From: Candidatus Rhodoferax bjergmarkensis
Lineage (GTDB): Bacteria; Pseudomonadota; Gammaproteobacteria; Burkholderiales; Burkholderiaceae_C
Assembly: GCA_016708345.1 (NCBI GenBank)
Contig: JADJFX010000002.1
Location: 590,036-654,035 of the forward strand
Reading direction: 5' to 3'
DNA: 64,000 nucleotides
The notes below the pieces were generated by a model that was not told where the DNA came from, did no database searches, and saw only the letters and a program-made list of their open reading frames with translations. The translations under genes were made by a program, and so were the position numbers. Shown in pieces: positions 1-9,234 of the stretch (position 1 is the stretch's first letter; each line of letters starts with the position of its first letter).

Positions 1-1218
1 ATGCTCAAGTGAGTTGCCGTGAATCACAATCACTGGAGGGTTCATGCCGCCTTGGTGGGCATAGCGCAATTTAGGACGATGCATGCCTGCACGCTTGGGG
101 CTTTGAAATTGCACCGCTTCCAACAATAAACGTGTCAGTACCGGGGTCGACATTTTGCAATTAGCCGCCCGGTAGGCTTGCGCAATGGAGGCCCAAAGCG
201 GCCCCAAACCTTGCCTCTTGGTTGCCGAGATCAAGTGCATCGTCGCAAATTTTAAAAATGGCAATCGGGTTTCGATAGAACGCTTGACAAGCTCACGCTG
301 GTATTCGTCCACAGCATCCCATTTATTGACGGCCAGCACCACCGCACGGCCATTTTCAAGAATAAAGCCGGCAATGTGAGCGTCTTGATCGGTTACCCCT
401 TGCGTTGCATCGATCAGCAGCAACACCACGTTGGATGACTCAATGGCCTGCAAGGTTTTGACCACCGAAAACTTTTCGATCGCCTCGAAGACTTTTCCTT
501 TTCGACGCAAGCCGGCCGTATCCACCAACTCAAATTTTTGACCATTGCGCTCAAACGGCACTGAAATCGCGTCACGGGTGGTTCCTGGCAAATCAAATGC
601 AACCAATCGTTCTTCGCCCAACCAGGTATTGATCAAGGTAGATTTGCCTACGTTGGGTCGCCCCGCCACAGCCAACTTAATCACGCCGGGGTCATGCTGA
701 TCCTGCTCGTCATCTGGATCTGCCAGGTTCAAAGGCTTGAGCGCCATTTCCAACAGTGTGTGGGTGCCCTGACCATGCGCTGCGGAAATTGCATGAACCT
801 CACCCAACCCAAGCTCGAAGAACTCCACCAGCTTAGCGCTCGCCACCATGCCTTCGGCCTTGTTGGCAGTCAAAATGCAGGGCTTACCGAGACGGCGAAG
901 GTATTTGGCAATATCGTGGTCTTGGGCCGAAATTCCGTCACCCGTATCCACCACAAAAATGACCACGTCCGCCTCGGCTACCGCTTGCTGAGTCTGTTTG
1001 GCCATTTCCTTGAAAATGCCACTGGTCGCATCAGGCTCAAAACCTCCGGTGTCGATCACAATAAATTCATGCTTACCCAGTTTTCCGCTGCCATAGTGCC
1101 GATCCCGGGTGAGACCAGCAAAATCTGCGACGATGGCATCACGCGACTTGGTCAGTCGGTTAAACAGGGTCGATTTGCCAACATTAGGCCGGCCAACGAG
1201 GGCCAAAACAGGTTTCAT
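1..1218 (-). CDS. der: Ribosome-assembly GTPase Der (EngA), C-terminus cut by window edge
   Basis: Der is a double-domain GTPase needed for maturation of the 50S subunit. The reading frame starts at 1218 (MKPVLALVGRPNVGKST) and runs off the left edge after 406 codons, so only roughly the last 40 residues of the C-terminal KH-like domain are missing. Two P-loops of the form GRPNVGKST are visible, at about residues 9 and 186, with DTGG and DTAG switch-II motifs and an NKWD base-recognition motif in the second domain. The gene follows bamB closely. Because of an indel at the end of bamB, the bamB frame runs into der without a stop, so an automatic caller may miss the der start or fuse the two. 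Identification is secure. Confidence 0.95.
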   Translation of the reverse strand, partial: MKPVLALVGRPNVGKSTLFNRLTKSRDAIVADFAGLTRDRHYGSGKLGKHEFIVIDTGGFEPDATSGIFKEMAKQTQQAVAEADVVIFVVDTGDGISAQDHDIAKYLRRLGKPCILTANKAEGMVASAKLVEFFELGLGEVHAISAAHGQGTHTLLEMALKPLNLADPDDEQDQHDPGVIKLAVAGRPNVGKSTLINTWLGEERLVAFDLPGTTRDAISVPFERNGQKFELVDTAGLRRKGKVFEAIEKFSVVKTLQAIESSNVVLLLIDATQGVTDQDAHIAGFILENGRAVVLAVNKWDAVDEYQRELVKRSIETRLPFLKFATMHLISATKRQGLGPLWASIAQAYRAANCKMSTPVLTRLLLEAVQFQSPKRAGMHRPKLRYAHQGGMNPPVIVIHGNSLEH

Positions 1219-1235
1219 GAATTGCAGTTCGAGAT

Positions 1236-2346
1236 TTATTCTGGCTTGAAGCCAAAAAATACCGCCACGCCGGGTGACGACCACCAACGTTCCCGCAGCC
1301 AAAACTGGGGCTGTCGCGACAGCCGATCCGTCAGTCTCAACCCGTGAGAGCACAGAACCATCTTCACGTGACAACATATGCACCATTCCTGTGTCTTCAC
1401 CCACAATAACGGAACGCCCAACAACCACCGGAGCCGTCAGGTTACGGTAGCGCAAGACTTCAGATGTCCAAGCACGTTCACCATCAAGTTGACGCCAAGC
1501 AATGAGCTTGCCGTCTCCCTCAATGCCAAAAACATGTTTGCCATCGCCATGTAATCCCACAAAACCACTTGCGGGTTTGCTCCAAAGCAAATTGCCTCGC
1601 TCGGCATTGACACAACCCACCGACGATTGAAATGCTCGCGCGCACACCACATCACCATCACGAGAGACCCGACCAATCAAATCAACCAACCGTTCAATAT
1701 CATTGGTGCCACGTGCTGACGCAACAGGTGCCTCCCAGCGAATAGCGCCAGTTGTCGGGCTGAACCCCACCACACGACCGGACAAACCAGCCACCAGCGT
1801 GTCGTTGACCGCTAACAACACGCCTGCCTGACGCAGCACCAGAGGCTCGCCAGGACGTTGCTGTGTCCACAACTTTCGTCCAGACCGCGCATCAAAAGCC
1901 GTGACCGCACGATCAGCTGTGAGGACAAACACACGCGCTCCGGCAACCAAGGGTGCCGTAAAACCTTGCGCAGGAAGCGTTGACCGCCAGACCTCGCGCC
2001 CGGCTTCCAACACCAGCAGTTCATTGTCACGCGTAACGACTGCAGCATACCGGCCATCACTACCCACCCCGGCCGCAATCTGGGCACCTACATCACTGCG
2101 CCAGATTTCAGCGCCGGTGGCAGCATCCAGGGATGCCACAACGCCCGCCGAACTCGCCACAACGACTGCATTACCGGTTACTTTGACGTCAAGTGGAAAA
2201 TCGACAGCACCTAGGTTTGCTGTCCATGCCTGCCGGACAACCAGTAACCCCGGATTGGGTGTCAGCTCTGATGGTCTAGGTTTTTCAGGGCCGCTTGAAC
2301 AAGCGACAAGCAACCCTGCGATGACAAAACCAAGCATCAATTTCAT
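1236..2346 (-). CDS. bamB: Outer-membrane assembly lipoprotein BamB, 3' frameshift
   Basis: BamB is the beta-propeller lipoprotein of the BAM complex that inserts outer-membrane proteins. The frame starts at 2346 with a lipoprotein signal ending in LLVAC (cysteine near residue 16), followed by repeated PQQ-like blades with motifs such as SLDAATGAEIWR and AFDARSGRKLW. Near the end the expected GGIFGFKPE-stop is split between frames: the run of six A on the plus strand at 1254-1259 is one base too long for it. In the sequence as given the main frame skips the stop at 1236 and continues in phase into der. Corrected length would be about 369 residues, normal for the family. It lies directly downstream of the yfgM-like gene, the usual order in Burkholderiales. 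Product call is secure; whether the shift is real is not. Confidence 0.88.
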
Positions 2347-2372
2347 GGCGGCAGACGTCAAAAATTCAAACT

Positions 2373-3107
2373 TCACTTTTTCCCTTCCGACGCCGCACCA
2401 TCCGCCGATAAACCGGAACTGGCACCATTTACGGCAACACGGTCAACAGGATTTTGACTGGTGCTTTGTGGGTCAACTCCCAAAGCATTCATTTTGACTT
2501 CAACCAAACGTCTGTACTGGGTGCCCTCGTCAAATCGTTTAAAGGATTTTGCGTATTCGACCAATGCCTCTGCTTTTTTTCCTTGCAAAACATAAATATC
2601 GCCTTTGCGATCAGCTACCAGTGCCTCGAAATCAGCGGGGAAATTTCCACTTAACTGTTTTAAGGCATCGTCAAACGCTTTGGACTCCATCAAGACGCCC
2701 GCCAGCCTTAACTTTGCAATCGCTTGGTAACCAGGATCCGAAGACTTGTCGGCGACCCAAGTCAACGCAAGCTTGGCAGCATCGACATTACCAGCACTGT
2801 AGTACTGCTTTGCAACCAGAAGCCCGGCCTGTTGGGCAAAGGTTGTCGCGCCAAACTTGTCTTTCATGTCAGCAAAAACCCGGTCAATTTTTGCCGCGTC
2901 ATTTGACTTGACGACACGTGTCATCTCGTCATACATGGCACTTGCCTGGGCCGCCTGACTGCGTTGCCAATATTGATAAAAATTCCAGCCGCCAAACGCG
3001 CCCAAAAACACAATAAGCGCCCAAGTAATGGCATTACCGTATTGCTTCCAGAAATGTTTGAGTTGGTCGAGTTGTTCTTGCTCTTCAAGATCGAGATGAT
3101 TTGCCAT
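2373..3107 (-). CDS. YfgM-like tetratricopeptide membrane protein
   Basis: This 244-residue protein matches the YfgM family (TPR_21), ancillary periplasmic partners of the SecYEG translocon. It has a short cytoplasmic N-terminus rich in acidic residues and glutamine, one membrane span at about residues 27-45 (AITWALIVFLGAFGGW), then a helical TPR-like periplasmic domain with repeated alanine-rich helices. The C-terminal 30 residues are low complexity (serine, alanine, glycine) and probably disordered. It sits between hisS and bamB, which is the conserved context of yfgM. Function is inferred from family and context; no catalytic motif is expected. Confidence 0.85.
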   Translation of the reverse strand: MANHLDLEEQEQLDQLKHFWKQYGNAITWALIVFLGAFGGWNFYQYWQRSQAAQASAMYDEMTRVVKSNDAAKIDRVFADMKDKFGATTFAQQAGLLVAKQYYSAGNVDAAKLALTWVADKSSDPGYQAIAKLRLAGVLMESKAFDDALKQLSGNFPADFEALVADRKGDIYVLQGKKAEALVEYAKSFKRFDEGTQYRRLVEVKMNALGVDPQSTSQNPVDRVAVNGASSGLSADGAASEGKK

Positions 3108-3158
3108 GAAAGTTCTTTAATCAACGGGGCCAAAGATGAATTCCTGACCCACAAACAT

Positions 3159-4475
3159 TTAGGTAAGTGATTGTAGGGTGGATACCCAGCCAGCAATGTT
3201 GGCAAGCGAATGTGAGGCCTGACCTCCACTGCCATCACGCAGTGATTTGATGGTCACCTGGTTCTTTGAAACTTCATCCGTTCCAAAAATAAGCGCGAAG
3301 CGAGCACCACTGCTGTCAGCTCGTTTGAATTGGGATTTCATGCTGCCCATACCCTCACCGGAACTGGCATGCATTTGTACGCTGACACCAGCAGCTCTTA
3401 AAGTTTGCAGAGTTTTCAACACCAATGGCAATGCCGAAGCATCTGGCACGATCGCATAGGCGTCCAGCGCAGGCGCTAGCGTTGCCAAACCTTGCTCCTT
3501 GACGAGTTCCAGCACCCGGTCCACGCCAAGGGCCCAACCAACAGCCGGAGCTGGCTTTCCACCCAATTGCTCAACCAGATAGTCATATCGGCCACCAGCA
3601 CAAACCGTTCCCTGAGAACCCAGCCGATCCGTGGTGAATTCAAAAACCGTGAGGTTGTAGTAATCCATGCCCCGTACTAGACGTGGATTGACGGTGTACG
3701 CGACGCCATTGGCGTCCAGTATGGCTTTTAAACCGTCGAAATGGGCAAGCGAAGCATCACCCAAGTAGTCCAAAGGCCTCGGTGCGGATTCGACCACAGC
3801 TTGCATGGCAGGATTTTTGGTGTCGAGAATCCGAAGCGGATTGCTGTGCAAGCGGCGCTTGGCGTCTTCATCCAGCACTTCCGCATACTGCTCAAAATGA
3901 GCTATCAAAGCCTGACGGTGTTTCAAACGCTCTTGGGGCTGACCCAAGCTATTGAGTTCCAGCCGAACATCCGTCAGGCCCAGCTCTTGCCACAGTGCGA
4001 CGGCCAACAAAATCAACTCAGCATCAACATCGGGGCCAGTGAAGCCAAGCGCCTCAGCGCCGATCTGATCAAATTGGCGATAACGACCCCGTTGCGGGCG
4101 CTCATGGCGGAACATGGGGCCTATGTAATAAAGCCGCTTGCCACCGTCATACAGCATTGAATGCTCCACGACGGCTCGCACCACACCTGCGGTTGCTTCG
4201 GGACGAAGTGTCAAAGAATCACCGTTAAGCCGATCTTCAAAGGAATACATTTCCTTTTCAACGATATCCGTGACCTCCCCCAATCCACGAATGAACAGCG
4301 GTGTTCGCTCCACAATGGGTGTTCGAATGTTGCGATAGGCGTACCGCGCCATCAGACCACGAACACGGCTTTCAAGCCATTCAACTGCAGCGGAATCCGC
4401 AGGCAGAACATCGTTCATGCCCTTTACGGCAGTCAGTTTTTCTGACTTCACACTATTTACATTTTTTTCAGTCAT
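3159..4475 (-). CDS. hisS: Histidyl-tRNA synthetase
   Basis: HisS charges tRNA-His with histidine in the cytoplasm. The 438-residue length is normal for the bacterial class II enzyme. Class II motif 1 region, motif 2 (FRHERPQRGRYRQFDQIGAE) and the histidine-specific LVRGMDYYNLTVFEF segment are present in order, followed by the C-terminal anticodon-binding domain. An N-terminal extension of about 15 residues precedes the usual AVKGMNDVLP start motif. The gene overlaps the end of ispG by 4 bases (ATGA), indicating translational coupling in one transcript with the upstream ispG and rodZ-like genes. No abnormal residue was seen. Confidence 0.97.
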   Translation of the reverse strand: MTEKNVNSVKSEKLTAVKGMNDVLPADSAAVEWLESRVRGLMARYAYRNIRTPIVERTPLFIRGLGEVTDIVEKEMYSFEDRLNGDSLTLRPEATAGVVRAVVEHSMLYDGGKRLYYIGPMFRHERPQRGRYRQFDQIGAEALGFTGPDVDAELILLAVALWQELGLTDVRLELNSLGQPQERLKHRQALIAHFEQYAEVLDEDAKRRLHSNPLRILDTKNPAMQAVVESAPRPLDYLGDASLAHFDGLKAILDANGVAYTVNPRLVRGMDYYNLTVFEFTTDRLGSQGTVCAGGRYDYLVEQLGGKPAPAVGWALGVDRVLELVKEQGLATLAPALDAYAIVPDASALPLVLKTLQTLRAAGVSVQMHASSGEGMGSMKSQFKRADSSGARFALIFGTDEVSKNQVTIKSLRDGSGGQASHSLANIAGWVSTLQSLT

Positions 4476-5758
4476 GAATTCGTTACTTCAACCCCGGTTT
4501 GCGTGTACGCACCGAATCGTTTTTCAACATAATTTTCGACAATGGTTTGAAATTCTCGCGCAATCGAATCACCACGCAAGGTCAAACGCTTTTCACCATC
4601 AATAAAGACCGGTGCCGCCGGTGCCTCGCCAGTGCCGGGCAAACTGATTCCAATATCCGCGTGCTTGCTTTCACCTGGCCCATTCACGATACAACCCATG
4701 ACGGCGACCTTCATCTGCTCGACCCCTGGGTATTTCTCCCGCCACACAGGCATTTGAGCCCTCAGGAAGTCTTCTATTTGCTTGGTTAGCTCCTGAAAAG
4801 TTGTACTGGTGGTGCGACCACAACCAGGGCACGCCGTAACACTGGGGACGAACGATCGCAACTCCAATGCCTGCAAAATTTCCGAGGCAATCACCACTTC
4901 CTGCGTTCTTGACTCGCCCGGTTGAGGGGTCAAAGAGACACGAATGGTGTCGCCGATACCCTCTTGCAACAAAATAGAGAGCGCCGCTGCCGAAGCCACA
5001 GTGCCTTTGGTGCCCATGCCAGCTTCGGTCAATCCCAGATGCAACGCGTAGTCACAACGCTTTGCCAATTCACGGTAGACAGAAATCAAATCACGGACAC
5101 CACTGACTTTGCAGGACAGAATAATCTGATTCGGATCCAGCCCCATTTCACCAGCTCGCGTTGCCGACTCGATGGCCGAGGTGATCAATGCGTCGTACAT
5201 CACCGGTTTGGCATCCCATGGAATCGCGCGCCGACTGTTTTCATCCATCAGACTGGCCAATAATTCTTGGTCCAGACTGCCCCAATTGACACCAATCCGA
5301 ATGGGCTTATTCCACCTCATCGCGGCCTCGATCATCATGCCGAATTGCTTGTCTCGCTTTTCACCTTTACCAACATTACCTGGATTGATTCGGTACTTGG
5401 ACAAGGCTTGCGCACATGCGGGGTTATCACTCAGCAATCGATGACCGTTATAGTGAAAATCACCAATCAGGGGCACGTCGATGCCCATACGGTCCAGTTG
5501 ATCCCGAACGTGAGGCACCGCCTGCGCAGCTTCCGGCGTATTCACGGTCAAACGAACCATTTCAGAACCCGCAAGGGCCAATTCCTTGACTTGAATCGCT
5601 GTGCCGATGACATCCACCGTATCAGTGTTGGTCATAGACTGAACCCGCACCGGAGCACCACCGCCCACGGTGACCGTGCGCGCACCCCACGTCACACATG
5701 CCTGCCTCGAAAGCCGCACCTGCGGTGTCGCAGAACCAGTTGGCAATAGAACCTGCAC
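4472..5758 (-). CDS. ispG: 4-hydroxy-3-methylbut-2-enyl diphosphate synthase (IspG/GcpE)
   Basis: IspG is the iron-sulfur enzyme that converts MEcPP to HMBPP in the non-mevalonate isoprenoid pathway. The 428-residue protein has the N-terminal TIM-barrel signature (VRVQSMTNTDT) and the C-terminal cluster ligands CPGCGRT and GCIVNGPGE. It overlaps the rodZ-like gene upstream by one base and hisS downstream by four, so the three genes are almost certainly co-transcribed. The first residues (MQVLLPTGSATPQVRLSR) precede the conserved core; this start is supported by the tight overlap with the upstream stop. Confidence 0.97.
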   Translation of the reverse strand: MQVLLPTGSATPQVRLSRQACVTWGARTVTVGGGAPVRVQSMTNTDTVDVIGTAIQVKELALAGSEMVRLTVNTPEAAQAVPHVRDQLDRMGIDVPLIGDFHYNGHRLLSDNPACAQALSKYRINPGNVGKGEKRDKQFGMMIEAAMRWNKPIRIGVNWGSLDQELLASLMDENSRRAIPWDAKPVMYDALITSAIESATRAGEMGLDPNQIILSCKVSGVRDLISVYRELAKRCDYALHLGLTEAGMGTKGTVASAAALSILLQEGIGDTIRVSLTPQPGESRTQEVVIASEILQALELRSFVPSVTACPGCGRTTSTTFQELTKQIEDFLRAQMPVWREKYPGVEQMKVAVMGCIVNGPGESKHADIGISLPGTGEAPAAPVFIDGEKRLTLRGDSIAREFQTIVENYVEKRFGAYTQTGVEVTNS

Positions 5759-6687
5759 TACTTCACCTCAAACCGAGCCACATTGTCCTTCGCAACGCGC
5801 GTCAGATCGAATGGTTTTCCATACACTTGAACCTGCACCGCGTCGGCCCGTCCAATGACAACAGAAAGAGGCGCAGCACCTGATGCACCAATCTGCTCGC
5901 CTTCTGCCATGTTTTTTCGAACCTGAACCCCGCCATTGGCGTCGACAACCTGCACCCAAGTGGACGCCCGAGCCGTCATCACTACCATGCCATTGACGGA
6001 ACCAGCGGTCGATGGTGGAGTTTTCGTCATGGCAGCAGCCACCGGTTCATGAGCATCGGCCAACACAGGAACTGTTACTTGCTGCGGTACCCGCAAAACA
6101 GCCTCGGCCACACTGGCAATCGGATCAACCTTGGTTGGTTGCTCGACAATTGGTTGTTCGATGGCTTCAGCTGCCGACGTGGGAACCGACAAAACATCAT
6201 CATTTTCAGACTTTGAATCTTTTAAGCCAGATTCAGCCCCAAAAGGCACAAACAAAAGCACCAAAATTCCAATCACCACCAGCAAAACGGCCAGTACCAT
6301 TGGCTTGGATAGCTGCTCCCAAAATGGCAAATTCAGTGAATCACCGGTTTCACGAAATGGCGCGTTAATACCCGACTCATCGGTCTTCAAACGAGGTGCT
6401 GCTATATGCGGCAAACGCACCAAGATCGGGTTAGGATCAATCTTGAGATTGCGGCAAACACTGGACGCCAATGCGCGAACAAAAACGGTGTCAGGCAACA
6501 GATCAAACCGATCACTCTCAAGAGCCTCCAGTTTTTTAACTGGCACCTTCAGGGAGACAGCCATAGCTGCGATATGCAAACCTGAAGCCTCTCGGGCCTT
6601 TTTGAGCATCGCCCCACCCGAAAGAGTATCGGATGAAGGTTGAGCCGATGGCTGATCTTGCGACGCCGACTGTGCAATCTCAGTCAT
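5758..6687 (-). CDS. rodZ: RodZ-like helix-turn-helix membrane protein
   Basis: RodZ-type proteins link MreB to the membrane and help set cell shape. The protein has an N-terminal HTH_25 domain (GAMLKKAREASGLHIAAMAV onwards, through LLPDTVFVRALASSV), one membrane span (MVLAVLLVVIGILVLLFVPF) and a C-terminal periplasmic DUF4115 domain. I place the start at 6687 (MTEIAQS) rather than the longer possible start at 6711, because this leaves only an 8-base overlap with pilW. The position between pilW and ispG is the usual one in Betaproteobacteria. RodZ as such is inferred from architecture; direct shape function has not been shown for this copy. Confidence 0.85.
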   Translation of the reverse strand: MTEIAQSASQDQPSAQPSSDTLSGGAMLKKAREASGLHIAAMAVSLKVPVKKLEALESDRFDLLPDTVFVRALASSVCRNLKIDPNPILVRLPHIAAPRLKTDESGINAPFRETGDSLNLPFWEQLSKPMVLAVLLVVIGILVLLFVPFGAESGLKDSKSENDDVLSVPTSAAEAIEQPIVEQPTKVDPIASVAEAVLRVPQQVTVPVLADAHEPVAAAMTKTPPSTAGSVNGMVVMTARASTWVQVVDANGGVQVRKNMAEGEQIGASGAAPLSVVIGRADAVQVQVYGKPFDLTRVAKDNVARFEVK

Positions 6688-7507
6688 CAAATGCTCCACG
6701 CTGGTAAGCACTTGTCTCCATCGATTTTGGGTAACGTTTTACCAACTGAGTGGCAAGTTGCTGCATGGCTTCCTTGTTGTCCAAACGACGTTCAACTTTT
6801 ACCCCCAACCAAAGAGACTCCGCATTTGCAAGTTCACTGTTGTTCAAACGTCGAACATAAAACTGCGCTCGCACAAAATCACCTCGTAGGAACAGCAAGT
6901 TGGCAAGGTTATAGGCCGTAATCGGATTGCCCGCATCAAACTCATAAGACTTAAGCAAGCTTTGTTCGGCCTCAGCGCGTTGCTCCGCTTTCAATTGACA
7001 CAAGCCAAGCGCTCTAAACGTCTTGGCACGTTCAACATAGTGAATATTTGACAGGGCCTGAGTAAATAACTGCTGCGCCTCAGAGTATTTGGCCTGTTGA
7101 CACAACAACCAGCCAAGGTTGTGCATGATGTTCGAATCCTTCGGACTTAATGCCAAGGCTTTTCGAAAACTCTCGTCAGCAACCCGAAATTCATTTAATC
7201 GCATGTAAATCAATCCACGCAAACTGTAGGCATCACCGTAAGTTGGGTCAGTAGCAATTGCTTGCTTTAGTTCATCCAAAGCGGTTGTAGTTTGTCCCTG
7301 CTCAAAATAGCCCACCGCTAACTCAAGACGAATACGGGCACGCTTGCGTGATTCGGGCTCATCTGAGTCGGTCACTATCTCGGCCGCGCCGCTATCAGCC
7401 CCATGGTTGGCCGCACAGCCTGTCAGTCCAAGCAAGCCGACCATAAACAAACAAGAACAAAAAAACCATCGCCTGAATTCCAAAGCCACCGTAGTATCAA
7501 ATTTCAT
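6680..7507 (-). CDS. pilW: Type IV pilus biogenesis/stability lipoprotein PilW (PilF)
   Basis: PilW/PilF is the outer-membrane pilotin required for assembly of the type IV pilus secretin. The 275-residue protein has a hydrophobic leader ending in the lipobox LTGC (cysteine near residue 31), then about six TPR repeats, with readable units such as GDAYSLRGLIYMRLNEF and NIMHNLGWLLCQQAKYSEAQ. It follows rlmN by 3 bases and overlaps the rodZ-like gene, matching the conserved rlmN-pilW-rodZ-ispG order. The gene alone does not prove that the organism makes pili. Confidence 0.93.
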   Translation of the reverse strand: MKFDTTVALEFRRWFFCSCLFMVGLLGLTGCAANHGADSGAAEIVTDSDEPESRKRARIRLELAVGYFEQGQTTTALDELKQAIATDPTYGDAYSLRGLIYMRLNEFRVADESFRKALALSPKDSNIMHNLGWLLCQQAKYSEAQQLFTQALSNIHYVERAKTFRALGLCQLKAEQRAEAEQSLLKSYEFDAGNPITAYNLANLLFLRGDFVRAQFYVRRLNNSELANAESLWLGVKVERRLDNKEAMQQLATQLVKRYPKSMETSAYQRGAFDD

Positions 7508-7510
7508 GCC

Positions 7511-8659
7511 TTATGTCTCCTTGACTACCTTGTTAAACACCTTCATTGGTGTCAACATAACCGTTCTCTGCCGAGCGATTCTCTCGCCAACATCTGTGCG
7601 ATCCTTCACATCACCGGCGAGTTGACCACAAGCAGCATCAATATCCTCTCCTCTAGTCTTGCGAATTGTGGTAACAATTCCAGCATCACTAAGCAATTTT
7701 GAAAAAATTTGGATTTGACCGGCAGAAGATCGGGTCAGACCAGATGCCGGAAATGGATTAAATGGAATCAAGTTGAACTTGCACCAAACTTTGCCTTTTG
7801 AATACTGACGAACCAAAGCGATCAATTGCTGTGCATGTTCGATTTGGTCATTCACCCCATTGAGCATGCAATACTCAAACGTAATAAAGTCGCGCGGTGC
7901 ATAGTCCAAATACCGCTGGCATGCCTGCATCAACTCGGCAATCGGATATTTGCGATTCAGCGGAACCAAGTTGTCACGCAAGGCATCATTGGGCGCATGC
8001 AACGAGACCGCTAACGCAGCCGGACAATCCTGCCCAAGACGATCCATCATGGGCACCACACCCGAAGTAGAAACCGTTACCCGACGCCGTGACAAACCAT
8101 AGCCATGATCGTCCAGCATGACGCGCAGGGCAGGCACCAATTCCGAATAATTCTGCAGCGGCTCGCCCATCCCCATCATCACAACATTGGTGATAACACG
8201 ATCATCGCAGCCCATGTGCTTGCGCAAAAAATGCTCCGCAAACCATAGTTGAGAAATGATTTCGCCCGCTTTTAAATTTCGACTGAACCCTTGGTGCCCG
8301 GTTGAACAAAATCGACAACCGACTGCACAACCAGCTTGAGAGGAAATACAGAGCGTTCCGCGATCTTCTTCAGGTATAAAAACAGTCTCAACAGCATTGG
8401 AATCACCCACATCAAACAACCATTTGATGGTTCCGTCTGATGAAATGTGTTGCGAAATGACATCCAGCGCCTTCACGTTTGAAGTCACGCCAAGCTTCTC
8501 CCGCAAGGATTTTGCGAGATCTGTCATTTCATCAAAACTAGAGGCACCTTTTTGATGAATCCATCGGAACAGCTGAACCGCACGAAAGCGCTTTTCACCC
8601 AGCCGTTCACAAAAAGCAGCCAACCCCTCGAGGTCGTAATCGAGCAGATTGGCTGTCAT
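7511..8659 (-). CDS. rlmN: 23S rRNA (adenine2503-C2)/tRNA (adenine37-C2) methyltransferase RlmN
   Basis: RlmN is a radical SAM enzyme that methylates A2503 of 23S rRNA and A37 of some tRNAs, affecting translation fidelity. The cluster-binding motif CAVGCRFC is visible near residue 115, with the GMGEPL glycine-rich SAM motif and the second active-site cysteine in the C-terminal GEDIDAACGQL segment. Length (382) is typical. It is separated from ndk by 8 bases and from pilW by 3, so these genes probably form one transcript starting upstream of ndk. Confidence 0.97.
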   Translation of the reverse strand: MTANLLDYDLEGLAAFCERLGEKRFRAVQLFRWIHQKGASSFDEMTDLAKSLREKLGVTSNVKALDVISQHISSDGTIKWLFDVGDSNAVETVFIPEEDRGTLCISSQAGCAVGCRFCSTGHQGFSRNLKAGEIISQLWFAEHFLRKHMGCDDRVITNVVMMGMGEPLQNYSELVPALRVMLDDHGYGLSRRRVTVSTSGVVPMMDRLGQDCPAALAVSLHAPNDALRDNLVPLNRKYPIAELMQACQRYLDYAPRDFITFEYCMLNGVNDQIEHAQQLIALVRQYSKGKVWCKFNLIPFNPFPASGLTRSSAGQIQIFSKLLSDAGIVTTIRKTRGEDIDAACGQLAGDVKDRTDVGERIARQRTVMLTPMKVFNKVVKET

Positions 8660-8667
8660 TTCATGGA

Positions 8668-9093
8668 TTAACGTGAGTACACATTCATGCCGGGGAAGAA
8701 GAAACTTACTTCCACAGCAGCTGTTTCCTCGGCATCCGAACCATGAACCGCATTTGCATCAATGCTGTCAGCGAAATCAGCGCGAATCGTACCGGGTGCC
8801 GCTTTTTTGGGATCTGTGGCACCCATCAAGTCACGGTTCTTCAACACTGCATTTTCACCCTCAAGTGCCTGAATCATGACAGGGCCGGAAATCATAAACT
8901 CAACCAGATCCTTGAAGAAAGGACGATCCTTGTGAACACCGTAAAACGCTTCAGCGTCAGCACGTGACAATCGGACCAACTTGGCAGCAACAATTTTCAA
9001 GCCAGCTGCTTCAAAACGGGCATAAATCTGACCGATGACGTTTTTGGCGACTGCATCGGGCTTGATGATGGAAAGAGTACGTTGGATAGTCAT
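8668..9093 (-). CDS. ndk: Nucleoside diphosphate kinase
   Basis: Ndk balances nucleoside triphosphate pools by transferring the gamma phosphate between nucleotides. The 141-residue protein carries the ERTLSIIKPDAV-type N-terminus (here QRTLSIIKPDAV) and the catalytic histidine in AVHGSDAEETA near residue 117. A purine-rich segment (AGGAAAA on the minus strand) lies just before the start. The 141-base gap to rluB contains no clear gene and probably holds the promoter of the ndk-rlmN-pilW group. Confidence 0.97.
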   Translation of the reverse strand: MTIQRTLSIIKPDAVAKNVIGQIYARFEAAGLKIVAAKLVRLSRADAEAFYGVHKDRPFFKDLVEFMISGPVMIQALEGENAVLKNRDLMGATDPKKAAPGTIRADFADSIDANAVHGSDAEETAAVEVSFFFPGMNVYSR

Positions 9094-9234
9094 GATTTTT
9101 CCTGAGCTAAAAATAAAAATTCTGCCTACTAGGCAAAGCCGATGATTTTAACCCGTACATTCCCTTCAATTAACTCAAGTTAAAAATATGTTCCGAAGCC
9201 AAGGTAACACGACCCCATCCTAGGCCAACAAAAC

